Part shown: one piece after another, positions 27,361-36,245 of the stretch
How positions within the stretch are numbered: the stretch's first letter is position 1
Layout of the letters: each line of letters starts with the position of its first letter
Origin: Nonlabens xiamenensis
GTDB taxonomy: Bacteria; Bacteroidota; Bacteroidia; Flavobacteriales; Flavobacteriaceae
Assembly: GCF_003865345.1 (NCBI RefSeq)
Contig: NZ_RMVE01000007.1
Location: forward strand, 1-64,000
Length of the DNA stretch: 64,000 nucleotides
Reading direction: 5' to 3'
Program-made: the position numbers and the translations under genes
The notes under the pieces: model-generated
Told to the model about the DNA's origin: nothing
The model's input: the letters and a program-made list of their open reading frames with translations, nothing else
Databases searched by the model: none

Positions 27361-28986
27361 ATGAAGTATTTTATTTATATGGTGATCATTTGTTGCTTCA
27401 CCCTCAACCTTTATGGCCAAGACGGAAGCTTTTCAGGTGGTTTTGAATCAAACACACAATGGTACCAGACTGATGAAGGCCTAGGAGTACAAGCACCCCA
27501 GGATCAGTTGAGATCCAACAACTATTTTAAGCTCAACTATTCCTACGGGAAATTTACTGTAGGCGCTCAGTATGAAATGTATCAGCCCTCTCCATTGTTG
27601 GGATATTTCCCAGGATATGATGATAACGGTATCGCCACCTACTTTGCCAATTTTAGACACAAAAACCTGGACATCACTGCAGGGAATTTCTACGATCAAT
27701 TCGGTAGTGGTTTAATTTACAGATCTTGGGAAGACCACACCTTAGGAGTAGACAACTCTATAAGAGGTATAAGGGTGAATTATCAATTTACCGATTATCT
27801 AGAAGCCACTGGCTTTATAGGTAATCAGCGAACTGGTTTTGAACTTTCCGAAGGAACCGTTCAAGGTCTTAACACAGAATTTGACCTGGGAGGTTTACTC
27901 GAGTTAGAAACAAGTATCAATATGGGCGCGAGTTATGTAGGACGCTTTCAAGAATCGACCAGCCCTGATCCCGATTTCCCTGCCACAGTAAATGCCTATA
28001 GCTTAAGGTCTGATGTGTTCTTTTCCAGATTGAATGTCGGTATTGAATATGTCTATAAAGAACCTGATGCTTATGTATTAAATGGCACGGTACTCAATGG
28101 AAACTACAGCGATGGGCAGGCACTATTGATCAATACTGGATACGCTCTTCCTGGACTCGGAATCAATGCTACTTTTAGAGCTTCGGAAAACATGGGATTC
28201 TTTTCTGACCGTGAAGCAGCCGGCAATGCCTTCCTGCAACAAACCATCAATTTTATCCCAGGTTATACTAAACAAAGCAGTTATGCCGTGAGCAATATTT
28301 ATGTTTATGCACCACAAGCCATACTTTCTCCAATTGAAAATAAGGCAGGTGAAATAGGTGGTCAAATAGATGTGGTATATACTGCTCAACCCGGCACCTG
28401 GATTGGTGGTAAAAAAGGAACCACTTTTTCCTTTAATTATTCTAATTGGTCTGGGCTTGACGCCGAATTTGACCTTACGGATAATACTTATGAGGCCTCT
28501 TTATTTTCAAGAGGCGAGCGTTATTTTGAAGAATTCAGCCTGGAAGTGTATAAAAAATTCAACGATCACTTTTCTACCAAACTTACTGGTACCCAAACCT
28601 ATTACAACGGTGTAATCATTGAAGGTTCCTCTTTTGAATTGAATGGTACTGCTATTATCGCCGATTTCCTTTACGATCTTGATCAAGGTCGCAGCATTAG
28701 GTTAGATGTTCAACACTTGTCGGCCGATGCCGATAGAGGAAATTGGGCTGCATCTACCTTAGAATATGCTTTCAATACCTCACTCTCCTTATATGTAGCC
28801 GACCTGTATAACTATGATGAAACCGATATTCATTACTACTCTGTAGGTGGAAGTTATACCAAAGGACGTACCCGTGTCGCTGTCAACTATGGAAGACAAC
28901 GTGGCGGACTAATATGTGTAGGTGGTGTGTGTAGGTTTGTTCCAGAAAACACAGGATTTACCTTAAACTTGAGCACTAACTTTTAA
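27361..28986 (+). CDS. DUF6029-family outer-membrane beta-barrel protein
   Basis: Outer-membrane protein of 541 residues with a signal peptide of about 19 residues (ending LYGQ) and alternating aromatic beta-strands up to a terminal Phe, typical of barrels. Diagnostic stretches include GSFSGGFESNTQWYQTD, the NFYDQFGSGLIYRSWEDHTLGVDNS region and NLSTNF at the end. The family occurs beside Omp28 genes in Bacteroidota and has no known role. Two Cys residues near the end (LICVGGVCRF) could form a disulfide, which would fit the adjacent TlpA gene 33 bases upstream. Confidence 0.85.
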   Translation: MKYFIYMVIICCFTLNLYGQDGSFSGGFESNTQWYQTDEGLGVQAPQDQLRSNNYFKLNYSYGKFTVGAQYEMYQPSPLLGYFPGYDDNGIATYFANFRHKNLDITAGNFYDQFGSGLIYRSWEDHTLGVDNSIRGIRVNYQFTDYLEATGFIGNQRTGFELSEGTVQGLNTEFDLGGLLELETSINMGASYVGRFQESTSPDPDFPATVNAYSLRSDVFFSRLNVGIEYVYKEPDAYVLNGTVLNGNYSDGQALLINTGYALPGLGINATFRASENMGFFSDREAAGNAFLQQTINFIPGYTKQSSYAVSNIYVYAPQAILSPIENKAGEIGGQIDVVYTAQPGTWIGGKKGTTFSFNYSNWSGLDAEFDLTDNTYEASLFSRGERYFEEFSLEVYKKFNDHFSTKLTGTQTYYNGVIIEGSSFELNGTAIIADFLYDLDQGRSIRLDVQHLSADADRGNWAASTLEYAFNTSLSLYVADLYNYDETDIHYYSVGGSYTKGRTRVAVNYGRQRGGLICVGGVCRFVPENTGFTLNLSTNF

Positions 28987-29007
28987 AAGTTATAGATCAC
29001 AATAAAT

Positions 29008-29035
29008 GACGCCATCCTCAGGGATGGCGTTTTTA
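29008..29035. terminator. Bidirectional terminator between DUF6029 gene and rsmG
   Basis: A 9-bp stem ACGCCATCC / GGATGGCGT with a 4-base loop followed by TTTTATTT. It lies between convergent genes. Confidence 0.85.
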
Positions 29036-29036
29036 T

Positions 29037-29678
29037 TTATAATGGTAGATGAACTACTTTCTTTGTTTCAAAAAATGGATCTTCAAAGACCTGATCCAAC
29101 TCATAAATCTGTGCCTTGGGAAAAGAGGACAACTCTACACTAAGATCTCCACCTTTTAAATATAGGATCCCATTCTTGATCGCGTGATGACTCTCCTTGC
29201 GTACTTTATTACGTGTCCATTTGACAAAATCTGGCATATTCGTTACTGCCCTGGAGACGATAAAGTCAAATTTCCCTTTGACTTTTTCTGCTCGTCCATG
29301 TTCAGTAGTCACATTGGTTAATCCCAATGCTTCTACGACTGCATCTACCACTTTTATTTTCTTCCCAATTGCATCAATTAAGTGAAAGCTGGTTTTGGGA
29401 AACATGATAGCCAGTGGAATACCCGGAAAACCTCCACCAGTGCCGACATCCATCACGCGAGTTCCACCAGGTTTATTGGGTAAGCTTTCGCGAAAGCGAA
29501 CTACAGAAACGATCCCCAAAGAATGAAGGATATGTCGGGTGTACAACTCGTCAATATCCTTACGGGAAATCACATTGATCTGGGCATTCCATTCCTGATA
29601 TAAATCACCCAACTGGGCAAATTGCTCCTCCTGCTCACTGGTGATGTGCGGAAAGTGTTCTTTGATGATCTGATGCAC
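29037..29678 (-). CDS. rsmG: 16S rRNA (guanine527-N7)-methyltransferase
   Basis: SAM-dependent methyltransferase that modifies G527 of 16S rRNA. Motifs: NVISRKDIDELYTRHILHSL, the SAM-binding VMDVGTGGGFPGIPLAI, LIDAIGKKIKVV, and FDFIVSRAVTNM. The open frame continues far upstream to 29948, but that part is antisense to aspC and a TAnnTTTG element lies at 29695-29702. I therefore start at the GTG at 29678, giving 213 residues, normal for RsmG. RFRES, just before the SAM motif, comes from the palindrome. Confidence 0.95.
   Translation of the reverse strand: MHQIIKEHFPHITSEQEEQFAQLGDLYQEWNAQINVISRKDIDELYTRHILHSLGIVSVVRFRESLPNKPGGTRVMDVGTGGGFPGIPLAIMFPKTSFHLIDAIGKKIKVVDAVVEALGLTNVTTEHGRAEKVKGKFDFIVSRAVTNMPDFVKWTRNKVRKESHHAIKNGILYLKGGDLSVELSSFPKAQIYELDQVFEDPFFETKKVVHLPL
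29484..29498. repeat. Palindromic repeat copy 8
   Basis: GCTTTCGCGAAAGCG in rsmG, read as RFRES just before the SAM-binding motif. Confidence 0.9.
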
Positions 29679-29694
29679 GCTTTTTACTTTTTTA

Positions 29695-29702
29695 CAAAAA
29701 TA
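29695..29702 (-). promoter_or_regulatory. Candidate -7 element of rsmG
   Basis: TATTTTTG on the minus strand, 17 bases before the GTG start, so the leader would be about 10 bases. Confidence 0.5.
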
Positions 29703-29748
29703 AAGGATTAATTCGCTACACAGTCCATGGTTAATTGGGCAGTTATGA

Positions 29749-29756
29749 TATTTTTG
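29749..29756 (+). promoter_or_regulatory. Candidate -7 element of the aminotransferase gene
   Basis: TATTTTTG, 20 bases before the ATG. Divergent from the rsmG element 46 bases away. Confidence 0.5.
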
Positions 29757-29775
29757 TAGCTTAATCAACTTTATT

Positions 29776-30963
29776 ATGGACCAACGACTCTCTGAACGCA
29801 TCAATAACCTGCCCACCAGCGCTACGCTAGCAATGGCCGCCAAGGCTCGTGAACTCAAGGAACAAGGAAAAGATATAATCGGATTGAGTCTGGGTGAACC
29901 TGATTTCAACACCCCTGATTTTGTCAAGGACGCCGCGATCCAGGCCATTAACGATAATTACAACAGTTATACACCTGTAGATGGCTATGCCGAATTAAAA
30001 GATGCTATCATTCATAAATTTAAGCGCGACAACCAACTCACCTATGACCGCAGTCAGATCGTTGTATCCACTGGAGCTAAGCAATCCATCGCCAATGTGG
30101 CCATGGTTTTATTGAACAAAGGTGATGAATGTATATTGCCTGCACCTTACTGGGTGAGCTACTCAGCGATCGTAGAGCTGGCTGAAGGTGTTCCCGTGGA
30201 GGTCCGTGCGGGAGTTGAGCAAAATTTTAAGATTACGCCAGCACAACTCAGGGATGCCATCACCCCAAAAACAAAAATGATGCTGTTTTCCTCTCCCAAT
30301 AATCCCTCAGGGAGCCTTTACAGCGAGGAAGAATTACGTGGCCTTGCTGAAGTTTTAAAAGAATATCCAGACATTATAATAGTCAGCGACGAGATTTACG
30401 AACACATCAATTATGTGGGAAAACACGCCAGCATGGCGGCCATCCCAGAGATGTATGACCGTACGGTGACAATTAACGGCGTGAGTAAGGCCTTTGCCAT
30501 GACCGGATGGCGTGTTGGATATATTGGCGCACCTACATGGATAGCAAGAGCTTGTAATAAAATGCAAGGACAAATCACCAGCGGAACCAATTGTATTGCC
30601 CAGCGTGCGGTCATCACGGCTTTAGAAGCACCAGTTTCCAAGATCCAGTTCATGATTGATGCCTTTGCAGAACGCAGGGACCTTATTCTTTCCTTACTCG
30701 CAGAGATCAATGGTTTTATTACCGATACACCTGAAGGTGCTTTTTACGTTTTTCCAGATATTTCAGCTTGGTTTGGCAAGGAAGTTAGAGGTCACAAGAT
30801 CTATAATGCGACCGACTTTTCATTAATGATTCTGGAAGAGGCCAACGTCGCTACCGTATCTGGTGATGCCTTTGGAGCTCCCAATTGTATCCGCATTTCT
30901 TATGCAGCCAGTACAGACCAGATCAAGGAAGCTATGAAAAGGATCAAGGAAGTTTTGCAATAG
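29776..30963 (+). CDS. Class I aspartate aminotransferase (AspAT Ib type)
   Basis: PLP-dependent transaminase of 395 residues. It shows LSLGEPDFNTP, ALSTGAKQ-like VVSTGAKQSI, SPNNPSG, the PLP Asp in IIVSDEIYE, and the Schiff-base Lys238 in NGVSKAFAMTGWRVGY; the conserved Arg that binds the substrate alpha-carboxylate lies in NCIRISYA. These match the subgroup Ib aspartate aminotransferases common in Gram-negative and thermophilic bacteria. Links aspartate and glutamate metabolism; prephenate activity occurs in some members and cannot be excluded. Monocistronic, divergent from rsmG. Confidence 0.93.
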   Translation: MDQRLSERINNLPTSATLAMAAKARELKEQGKDIIGLSLGEPDFNTPDFVKDAAIQAINDNYNSYTPVDGYAELKDAIIHKFKRDNQLTYDRSQIVVSTGAKQSIANVAMVLLNKGDECILPAPYWVSYSAIVELAEGVPVEVRAGVEQNFKITPAQLRDAITPKTKMMLFSSPNNPSGSLYSEEELRGLAEVLKEYPDIIIVSDEIYEHINYVGKHASMAAIPEMYDRTVTINGVSKAFAMTGWRVGYIGAPTWIARACNKMQGQITSGTNCIAQRAVITALEAPVSKIQFMIDAFAERRDLILSLLAEINGFITDTPEGAFYVFPDISAWFGKEVRGHKIYNATDFSLMILEEANVATVSGDAFGAPNCIRISYAASTDQIKEAMKRIKEVLQ

Positions 30964-31057
30964 ATCTTCTGTTTTAACAGAGATCAAATTGCAATTCATG
31001 CCACTTTAAAATGGACCAGGTATTCTTTAATTTCAAAAGAATACCAAGAAAATCGGA

Positions 31058-32554
31058 TCATCGATTTCTCCAGAAGAATGGTGTCAACAGGATCAGTACG
31101 GTAAAGAGTTCGAGTCGGCCGATCAGCATCAAAAAGCTACACCACCATTTGCCAATCTGGGGAAGACCGGCAAAATTATCTACGGGGGACAGGTCACCAA
31201 AAGCTGGCCCAACATTTCCAAGGCTGCTCAACGCACCTCCTATTGCTGTGTCAAAATCTAGCCCCAGGGCCGCCAGGCCTACTGCGCCTACAATAAAGGA
31301 AAGCATGTAAAGAATAAAGAAACCCAGGATGTTGAATACGATACCGCTCTGTAAGGCTTTTCCATTATACCTCACGGGTAGCACAGCGTTGGGATGCAGT
31401 GTACGCTTAAATTCCATGATTCCGTTGCGTATCAAAATAATATGCCGCATCACCTTGACCCCACCAGAAGTCGAACCAGCACTACCACCCAAGAAAAACA
31501 ATCCAAAAAACATGATCGTAAGAAACGGCGTCCATAAGGTATAGTCTGCTGTCACAAAACCTGTGGTGGTGATAATAGCCAACACCTGAAAAAAGCTGTG
31601 TCGTAACGCACTTTCTGCCTCACCTAATACCTTGGGATGCGCAATCGAACTTATGGAAGTATCGGCCTGAAAGTAGATCAATAAAGCTCCGATCAGCGAA
31701 AACCCGATGACAAAACTCACGTACCATTTGAACTCTGTATCACCGATGATTTTACTAAAACGGCCTTTGAAGCCAAAATAGCTCAATACAAAATTCATTC
31801 CTGCGATAAACATAAAAACAATGATGATCCATTGGATGGCAGGATTGTCGTTCCAATAGGCAATGCTCGCATTTTTGGTGGAAAAACCTCCAGTGGAAAG
31901 TGTACTTAAGGCATGGTTGACTGCATCAAACCAGCCCATACCGGCCAGTTTTAATAGGATAGTTTCAATACCCGTGTAACCCACATAGATCAGCCATAAT
32001 CTTTTTGCAGTATCTGTAATACGCGGATGCAACTTGTCGGCACTGGGACCTGGAGCCTCGGCAGCAAACAACTGCATTCCCCCGATTCCCAAAAGCGGCA
32101 GAATCGCAACGGCCAAGACGATGATTCCCATTCCACCGATCCAATGTGTTAAACTGCGCCAGAACAAAATACCTTTAGGCATGATCTCAATATCGTTCAT
32201 GATACTAGCACCCGTCGTAGTGAAACCGCTCATGGTTTCAAAAAACGCATCTGTATAGGTGGAAATAGCTCCAGTAAACATGTATGGCATGGTACCGGCA
32301 AAGGCCATGATCAACCAGCCCATGGTCACAATCAAATATCCTTCCTTGCGGCCCAATTCCTTGACGTGGTTTCTTGTCAGATACATTACTACTGCTCCAG
32401 ATGCTATAGCTACTCCTGCAGCCATCAGAATATCGTAACCTTCCGACTCTTGATAAATAGCACTCACCAATGCACAGAGGGACATAAAACCACCATTAAA
32501 TAGCAGCAACAATCCCATGATATAGATAATGATCTTATAATTGAGTCTGGGCAT
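31058..32554 (-). CDS. trkH: Trk/Ktr-type K+ uptake channel subunit
   Basis: Membrane ion-conducting subunit of 498 residues with the four pore loops: SGFTTTGASI, LSTLSTGGFST, TTGFVTADY and GSAGSTSGGVKV. Each supplies a filter glycine. It overlaps the stop of the upstream trkA by one base, so the two proteins are translationally coupled and form a K+ (or Na+-coupled) uptake system. Confidence 0.95.
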   Translation of the reverse strand: MPRLNYKIIIYIMGLLLLFNGGFMSLCALVSAIYQESEGYDILMAAGVAIASGAVVMYLTRNHVKELGRKEGYLIVTMGWLIMAFAGTMPYMFTGAISTYTDAFFETMSGFTTTGASIMNDIEIMPKGILFWRSLTHWIGGMGIIVLAVAILPLLGIGGMQLFAAEAPGPSADKLHPRITDTAKRLWLIYVGYTGIETILLKLAGMGWFDAVNHALSTLSTGGFSTKNASIAYWNDNPAIQWIIIVFMFIAGMNFVLSYFGFKGRFSKIIGDTEFKWYVSFVIGFSLIGALLIYFQADTSISSIAHPKVLGEAESALRHSFFQVLAIITTTGFVTADYTLWTPFLTIMFFGLFFLGGSAGSTSGGVKVMRHIILIRNGIMEFKRTLHPNAVLPVRYNGKALQSGIVFNILGFFILYMLSFIVGAVGLAALGLDFDTAIGGALSSLGNVGPAFGDLSPVDNFAGLPQIGKWWCSFLMLIGRLELFTVLILLTPFFWRNR

Positions 32555-33903
32555 TATAAAAAGAGTTTTTCAACCTTGGCTATGGATCTGGGCAGGCAGC
32601 ATACAACCACACGGTCACCGGCCTCAATTTTAAAGTTACCCAGTACTATGTTCCCCACACCTTGTCTTATCACACCACCGATGATTGCACTACGCGGCAC
32701 TCCGGCACTGGCGATCGTTTTATTACAGACTGCACTTTCTGGTTTAACGATAAATTCCAACAGTTCTGCATTCATGTTATTCAGTTTGGTCATGGCGACC
32801 ACTTCACCCTTACGTACGTATCTAAAGATATTATTGGCCGCAAGCAGTTTTTTATTGATCAGTGTATCTATCCCAATACTGTGTGATAACTGAAAATAAT
32901 CCATGTTTTCCACCAGCGAAATTGTTTTCTTTACGCTTTTGCTTTTGGCCATTAAACAGGAAATGATATTGGTCTCGCTGTTTCCAGTCACAGCAATAAA
33001 GGCATCCATCTCATGTATACTTTCTTCTTGGAGAAGTTCCACATTGCGACCATCACCATTTAAAACCAATACATTGGGCAATAGGTCAGCCAGATCAAAG
33101 GCTTTTTTGGCATCTTTTTCTATGAGCTTCACATTCACCCCAGCCTTAGAGAGCTGGTCTGCACTTTGTCGACCAATGTTGCTTCCTCCCAGAATCATCA
33201 CATTTTTCATGGCATGTTTGGTCTTACCGGTCAGCTTATACAGCTCGTCTACTCCGCCTGCCGTCGTAATGAAATACACTTGATCTCCCTCCTTAAACTG
33301 GGTATCCCCTCTAGGGATCAAAGTATATTGAGTACCGAATCGTTGGATTGCGATGGGCATGAAATGAATTTCAGGGAAAATCTCTCCCGCCTGTTGCACC
33401 GTTTTCCCAACAAACTGGGCGGTACGTTGTAGGTTCACACCTACCATGGTCAGTGCACCATCTTCAAACTCATAACTGTCGTTAAAAGCACTTTGGTTGA
33501 GCAACAGTTCGATTTCCTTACTGGCCAACGACTCTGGCGAGATCAATTCGTCAATTCCGAAACCTGAAAATCCTATCTGTTCCTGATGATCTAAAAATTC
33601 GGTATTGGTAATTCTAGCCACTGTACGTTTGGCTCCCAACTGCTTGGCCAATACGGATATGGTGATATTGGTGGTTTCACTACTCGTAACCGCAATTACC
33701 AGATCTGCCTCATCCACCCTGGCATCTTGAAGAATTTTAATGGAAGTGGAGTCTCCCTTAAGGGTTCTGATATCCAAATGTGTATCTGCATAATGTAGAT
33801 TTTCAGCAATTGGATCAATCAGTGTAATGTCTTGTGATTCATAGGAGAGTAGTTTGGCTAAATGAAAGCCTACTTCTCCAGCTCCTGCGATAAGGATTTT
33901 CAT
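32554..33903 (-). CDS. trkA: Trk system regulatory subunit (two RCK domains)
   Basis: Cytoplasmic nucleotide-binding regulator of the TrkH channel. It has two tandem RCK_N domains, the first with MKILIAGAGEVGFHLAKLL and the second with VMILGGSNIGRQSA, each followed by an RCK_C domain; 449 residues, the usual TrkA length. An in-frame ATG at 33927 would lie within a TAnnTTTG element (33925-33932), so the ATG at 33903 is the better start. Upstream gene of a two-gene operon with trkH. Confidence 0.95.
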   Translation of the reverse strand: MKILIAGAGEVGFHLAKLLSYESQDITLIDPIAENLHYADTHLDIRTLKGDSTSIKILQDARVDEADLVIAVTSSETTNITISVLAKQLGAKRTVARITNTEFLDHQEQIGFSGFGIDELISPESLASKEIELLLNQSAFNDSYEFEDGALTMVGVNLQRTAQFVGKTVQQAGEIFPEIHFMPIAIQRFGTQYTLIPRGDTQFKEGDQVYFITTAGGVDELYKLTGKTKHAMKNVMILGGSNIGRQSADQLSKAGVNVKLIEKDAKKAFDLADLLPNVLVLNGDGRNVELLQEESIHEMDAFIAVTGNSETNIISCLMAKSKSVKKTISLVENMDYFQLSHSIGIDTLINKKLLAANNIFRYVRKGEVVAMTKLNNMNAELLEFIVKPESAVCNKTIASAGVPRSAIIGGVIRQGVGNIVLGNFKIEAGDRVVVCCLPRSIAKVEKLFL

Positions 33904-33924
33904 ACAATCGATTCTGTGGAAGCT

Positions 33925-33932
33925 CAAAGATA
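33925..33932 (-). promoter_or_regulatory. Candidate -7 element of trkAH
   Basis: TATCTTTG on the minus strand, 21 bases before the trkA ATG. Confidence 0.55.
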
Positions 33933-33994
33933 CTGGAATGAGCGCTATTTCTTAAAACTTGCGATAGATTTTACGAACATGATGTTATTGTTTC

Positions 33995-34010
33995 CGCTTT
34001 CGCGAAAGCG
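33995..34010. repeat. Palindromic repeat copy 9
   Basis: Full 16-base palindrome in the 164-base divergent spacer between trkA and the menaquinone methyltransferase gene. Confidence 0.95.
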
Positions 34011-34038
34011 AAATACCCACAAGCTCCTCGGTCTGCCT

Positions 34039-34046
34039 TATCTTTG
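34039..34046 (+). promoter_or_regulatory. Candidate -7 element of the methyltransferase/porT unit
   Basis: TATCTTTG, 21 bases before the GTG start at 34068. It coincides with a TTG that could otherwise be taken as a start codon. Confidence 0.55.
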
Positions 34047-34067
34047 CAATCCCAAAAACCTACAATC

Positions 34068-34799
34068 GTGGCTGAAGAAGTTAAACCATACAACGAAGAT
34101 TCTGGAAAGAAAGAACAGGTGACCAAAATGTTTGACACCATCAGCGGTGAATACGATGGCCTAAATCGTATGATTTCATTGGGACTGGACCAGAAATGGA
34201 GAGACAACGTAGTTAAAATGGTAGCTGCACATCAACCAGAAACCATCATGGATATCGCTACCGGGACTGGCGATCTGGTCATTAAGATGGCAGAACAAAC
34301 GCAAGCCAGTCAACTAATTGGCCTGGACATTTCCTCTGGTATGTTGGAAATAGGAAAACTGAAGGTTCAGAAGGAAGGATTGGAAGACCGGGTAAAAATG
34401 GTATTGGGAGATTCTGAAAATCTTCAATTTGAAGATAACAGCATTGATGCGGTCACCGTTTCTTACGGTGTACGCAATTTTGAAGATCTGGAAAAAGGCC
34501 TGGGAGAGATCCTTAGGGTATTAAAACCAGGCGGAATTCTTGTGGTACTGGAAACCAGCGTTCCTGATAAATTCCCTTTTAAGCAAGGTTATTACGTTTA
34601 CTCCAATTTGATCGTTCCTACCCTAGGCAAACTATTTTCCAAGGACAAAACCGCTTACGGTTACCTATCTAAAAGCGCTTCTAAATTCCCATACGGGGAA
34701 AGATTCAACAATATTTTGACCAAAGTTGGGTTTAAAGAAGTACAAAACGAATTACAATTTCATGGTGCCTCCACCATATACAAAGCAGTAAAAGCATAA
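34068..34799 (+). CDS. ubiE: Demethylmenaquinone methyltransferase (UbiE/MenG)
   Basis: SAM-dependent C-methyltransferase for the last step of menaquinone synthesis. It contains KEQVTKMFDTISGEYDGLNR at the N-terminus, the SAM motif DIATGTGDLVIKMA, the central SYGVRNFEDLEKGLGEILRVLKPGG and a C-terminal AYGYLSKSASKFPYGERF, all diagnostic for UbiE/MenG. I use the GTG at 34068 rather than the TTG at 34044, which lies inside a promoter-like element. Menaquinone is the usual electron acceptor of Na+-NQR in this phylum. Followed after 1 base by porT. Confidence 0.95.
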   Translation: MAEEVKPYNEDSGKKEQVTKMFDTISGEYDGLNRMISLGLDQKWRDNVVKMVAAHQPETIMDIATGTGDLVIKMAEQTQASQLIGLDISSGMLEIGKLKVQKEGLEDRVKMVLGDSENLQFEDNSIDAVTVSYGVRNFEDLEKGLGEILRVLKPGGILVVLETSVPDKFPFKQGYYVYSNLIVPTLGKLFSKDKTAYGYLSKSASKFPYGERFNNILTKVGFKEVQNELQFHGASTIYKAVKA

Positions 34800-34800
34800 T

Positions 34801-35502
34801 ATGAGGTTATTCATTCTCATTTTGGTTGCCGCATTTGGGGTGCAGACCGCAAACGCGCAATTATTTTCAAAAGAAAAAATTAAAAACCTGGAGAATTTTG
34901 ACAAGAAATTTTTGTCATGGGGATATTACCTTGGTTTCAACTCCTATGACTATAAATTTGATTACAATGAGATCACCGAAGAGGTGGAAACCGAGACTTC
35001 CATAGGTTTTAATGTAGGGCTGGTAGGCGATATGCGCATCAACAATTACCTCAACATCAGATTGGAGCCTGGGATCAATTTTGCCACTAGAAACCTGACT
35101 TTTCCAGATCCGTCATTAATGACAGAAGCTCAACGCCAGCGGGAAGTAACCTCGACTTATATTCATGTTCCATTGTTGTTGAAATTTTCCACCAAGCGGT
35201 TGAACAATTGGAAGCCCTTTGTGGTCGGCGGAGTCTCTTGGTCCCACAACCTGTCTAGTAATGAGGAAAATCCTGACGACAACCTTGCCGGTCAGTTCCG
35301 TCAAAAAACCAATGTTTTGAATTATGAATTAGGATTGGGGGTGGACCTTTATTTGTTTTATTTCAAATTCACGCCTTCCATCAGAGGGGTATTTGCTTTG
35401 GGGGATGAACTCGTTCGCGATGCCGATCCAAACAGTCCTTACACCGGAAATATTTCCAGCATGCAATCGAGGGGAGTATTTATCAATTTTACCTTCCAAT
35501 AG
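34801..35502 (+). CDS. porT: PorT-family type IX secretion/outer-membrane protein
   Basis: Outer-membrane protein of 233 residues with a signal ending near ANAQ, then LFSKEKIKNLENFDKKFLSWGYYLGFNSYD, typical of flavobacterial PorT, and eight or so amphipathic beta-strands ending FINFTF. PorT is required for type IX protein secretion in Porphyromonas and Flavobacterium. Its position directly after the UbiE gene matches a common arrangement in flavobacteria. The end overlaps the opposing methyltransferase gene by 14 bases. Confidence 0.85.
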   Translation: MRLFILILVAAFGVQTANAQLFSKEKIKNLENFDKKFLSWGYYLGFNSYDYKFDYNEITEEVETETSIGFNVGLVGDMRINNYLNIRLEPGINFATRNLTFPDPSLMTEAQRQREVTSTYIHVPLLLKFSTKRLNNWKPFVVGGVSWSHNLSSNEENPDDNLAGQFRQKTNVLNYELGLGVDLYLFYFKFTPSIRGVFALGDELVRDADPNSPYTGNISSMQSRGVFINFTFQ

Positions 35503-36217
35503 GCCGCATCCATTCTCCCAGAAGTATTGCGGTGGCCATGGCGACATTGAGGCTTTCGGTATCCTTTTTATCGCCGTATTGCGGTATACTCAAGGCCGTA
35601 CCCATTTCCAAAATACTTGAACGGATACCTCGGGACTCATTTCCCACAATAATCATGGCGTCGTCAGGCAGTGGTTCTTCATATAAGCTCTGACCTTCCA
35701 TGGTAGATGGAAACAACGCCAGTTTGGTCTGCCGACAAAAAACTTCAAGATCCGTATAGTGCAGGTGTACGCGACCTAGTGATGCCATACTGGCCTGTAC
35801 ACATTTTGGGTTATAAGCATCTACGGTTTCCTTACTGCAAACCAAATGTTGAATCCCAAACCAATCGGCCAGACGGATGATGGTCCCAAAGTTTCCAGGA
35901 TCCTTGATATCGTCCAGACCCAAAATTTTTCCTTCTTGAGGAATTTCTGTTTCTGCTGGTATTTCAAAAACAGCCAGATAGCCGGGTGCAGTCTTCAGGA
36001 AAGAAATGCTATCCATCTCTTTTTGGGTGATCACTTCAGGCTTCAAGTCATTCAATTCACTCTGCCCTGGCGTACAAAAAATATCCTTGACAATAAGATG
36101 GCATTGAGCCAGTTCTCTTATAGATTTGTAGCCCTCTACCACAAAGAGTCCGTGCGCTTCCCGATTCTTTTTTCTGGACAGCGATTTGATGAGCTTTATC
36201 GTGGCTTTGGTAATCAT
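35489..36217 (-). CDS. TrmH/SpoU-family RNA 2'-O-methyltransferase
   Basis: SAM-dependent RNA ribose methyltransferase of 242 residues with a SPOUT knotted fold. The N-terminal substrate-binding part has SLSRKKNREAHGLFVVEG, and the catalytic domain has three SPOU motifs: DDIKDPGNFGTIIRLADWFG with the conserved Arg, the MIIVGNESRGI loop, and SLNVAMATAILLGEW. The RNA target is unknown; the arrangement resembles RlmB-like rRNA enzymes. Overlaps the porT end tail to tail. Confidence 0.93.
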   Translation of the reverse strand: MITKATIKLIKSLSRKKNREAHGLFVVEGYKSIRELAQCHLIVKDIFCTPGQSELNDLKPEVITQKEMDSISFLKTAPGYLAVFEIPAETEIPQEGKILGLDDIKDPGNFGTIIRLADWFGIQHLVCSKETVDAYNPKCVQASMASLGRVHLHYTDLEVFCRQTKLALFPSTMEGQSLYEEPLPDDAMIIVGNESRGIRSSILEMGTALSIPQYGDKKDTESLNVAMATAILLGEWMRPIGR

Positions 36218-36234
36218 ATATAATTGTATTTTTG
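36206..36234 (+). promoter_or_regulatory. Bacteroidota-type promoter of tamL
   Basis: TTTG at 36206-36209 and TATTTTTG at 36227-36234 with a 17-base spacer, matching the -33/-7 consensus. The predicted transcript starts about 5 bases before the ATG at 36246, so the leader is very short. Confidence 0.6.
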
Positions 36235-36245
36235 AACTTTTGACT

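Noticed and set aside
29679-29948. N-terminal extension of rsmG by 90 codons
   Set aside because: It is antisense to the start of the aminotransferase gene, crosses a promoter-like element and would make RsmG far longer than normal.
30962-30990. Inverted repeat TCTGT/ACAGA after the aminotransferase gene
   Set aside because: Stem is short and no T run follows, so it is not a convincing terminator.
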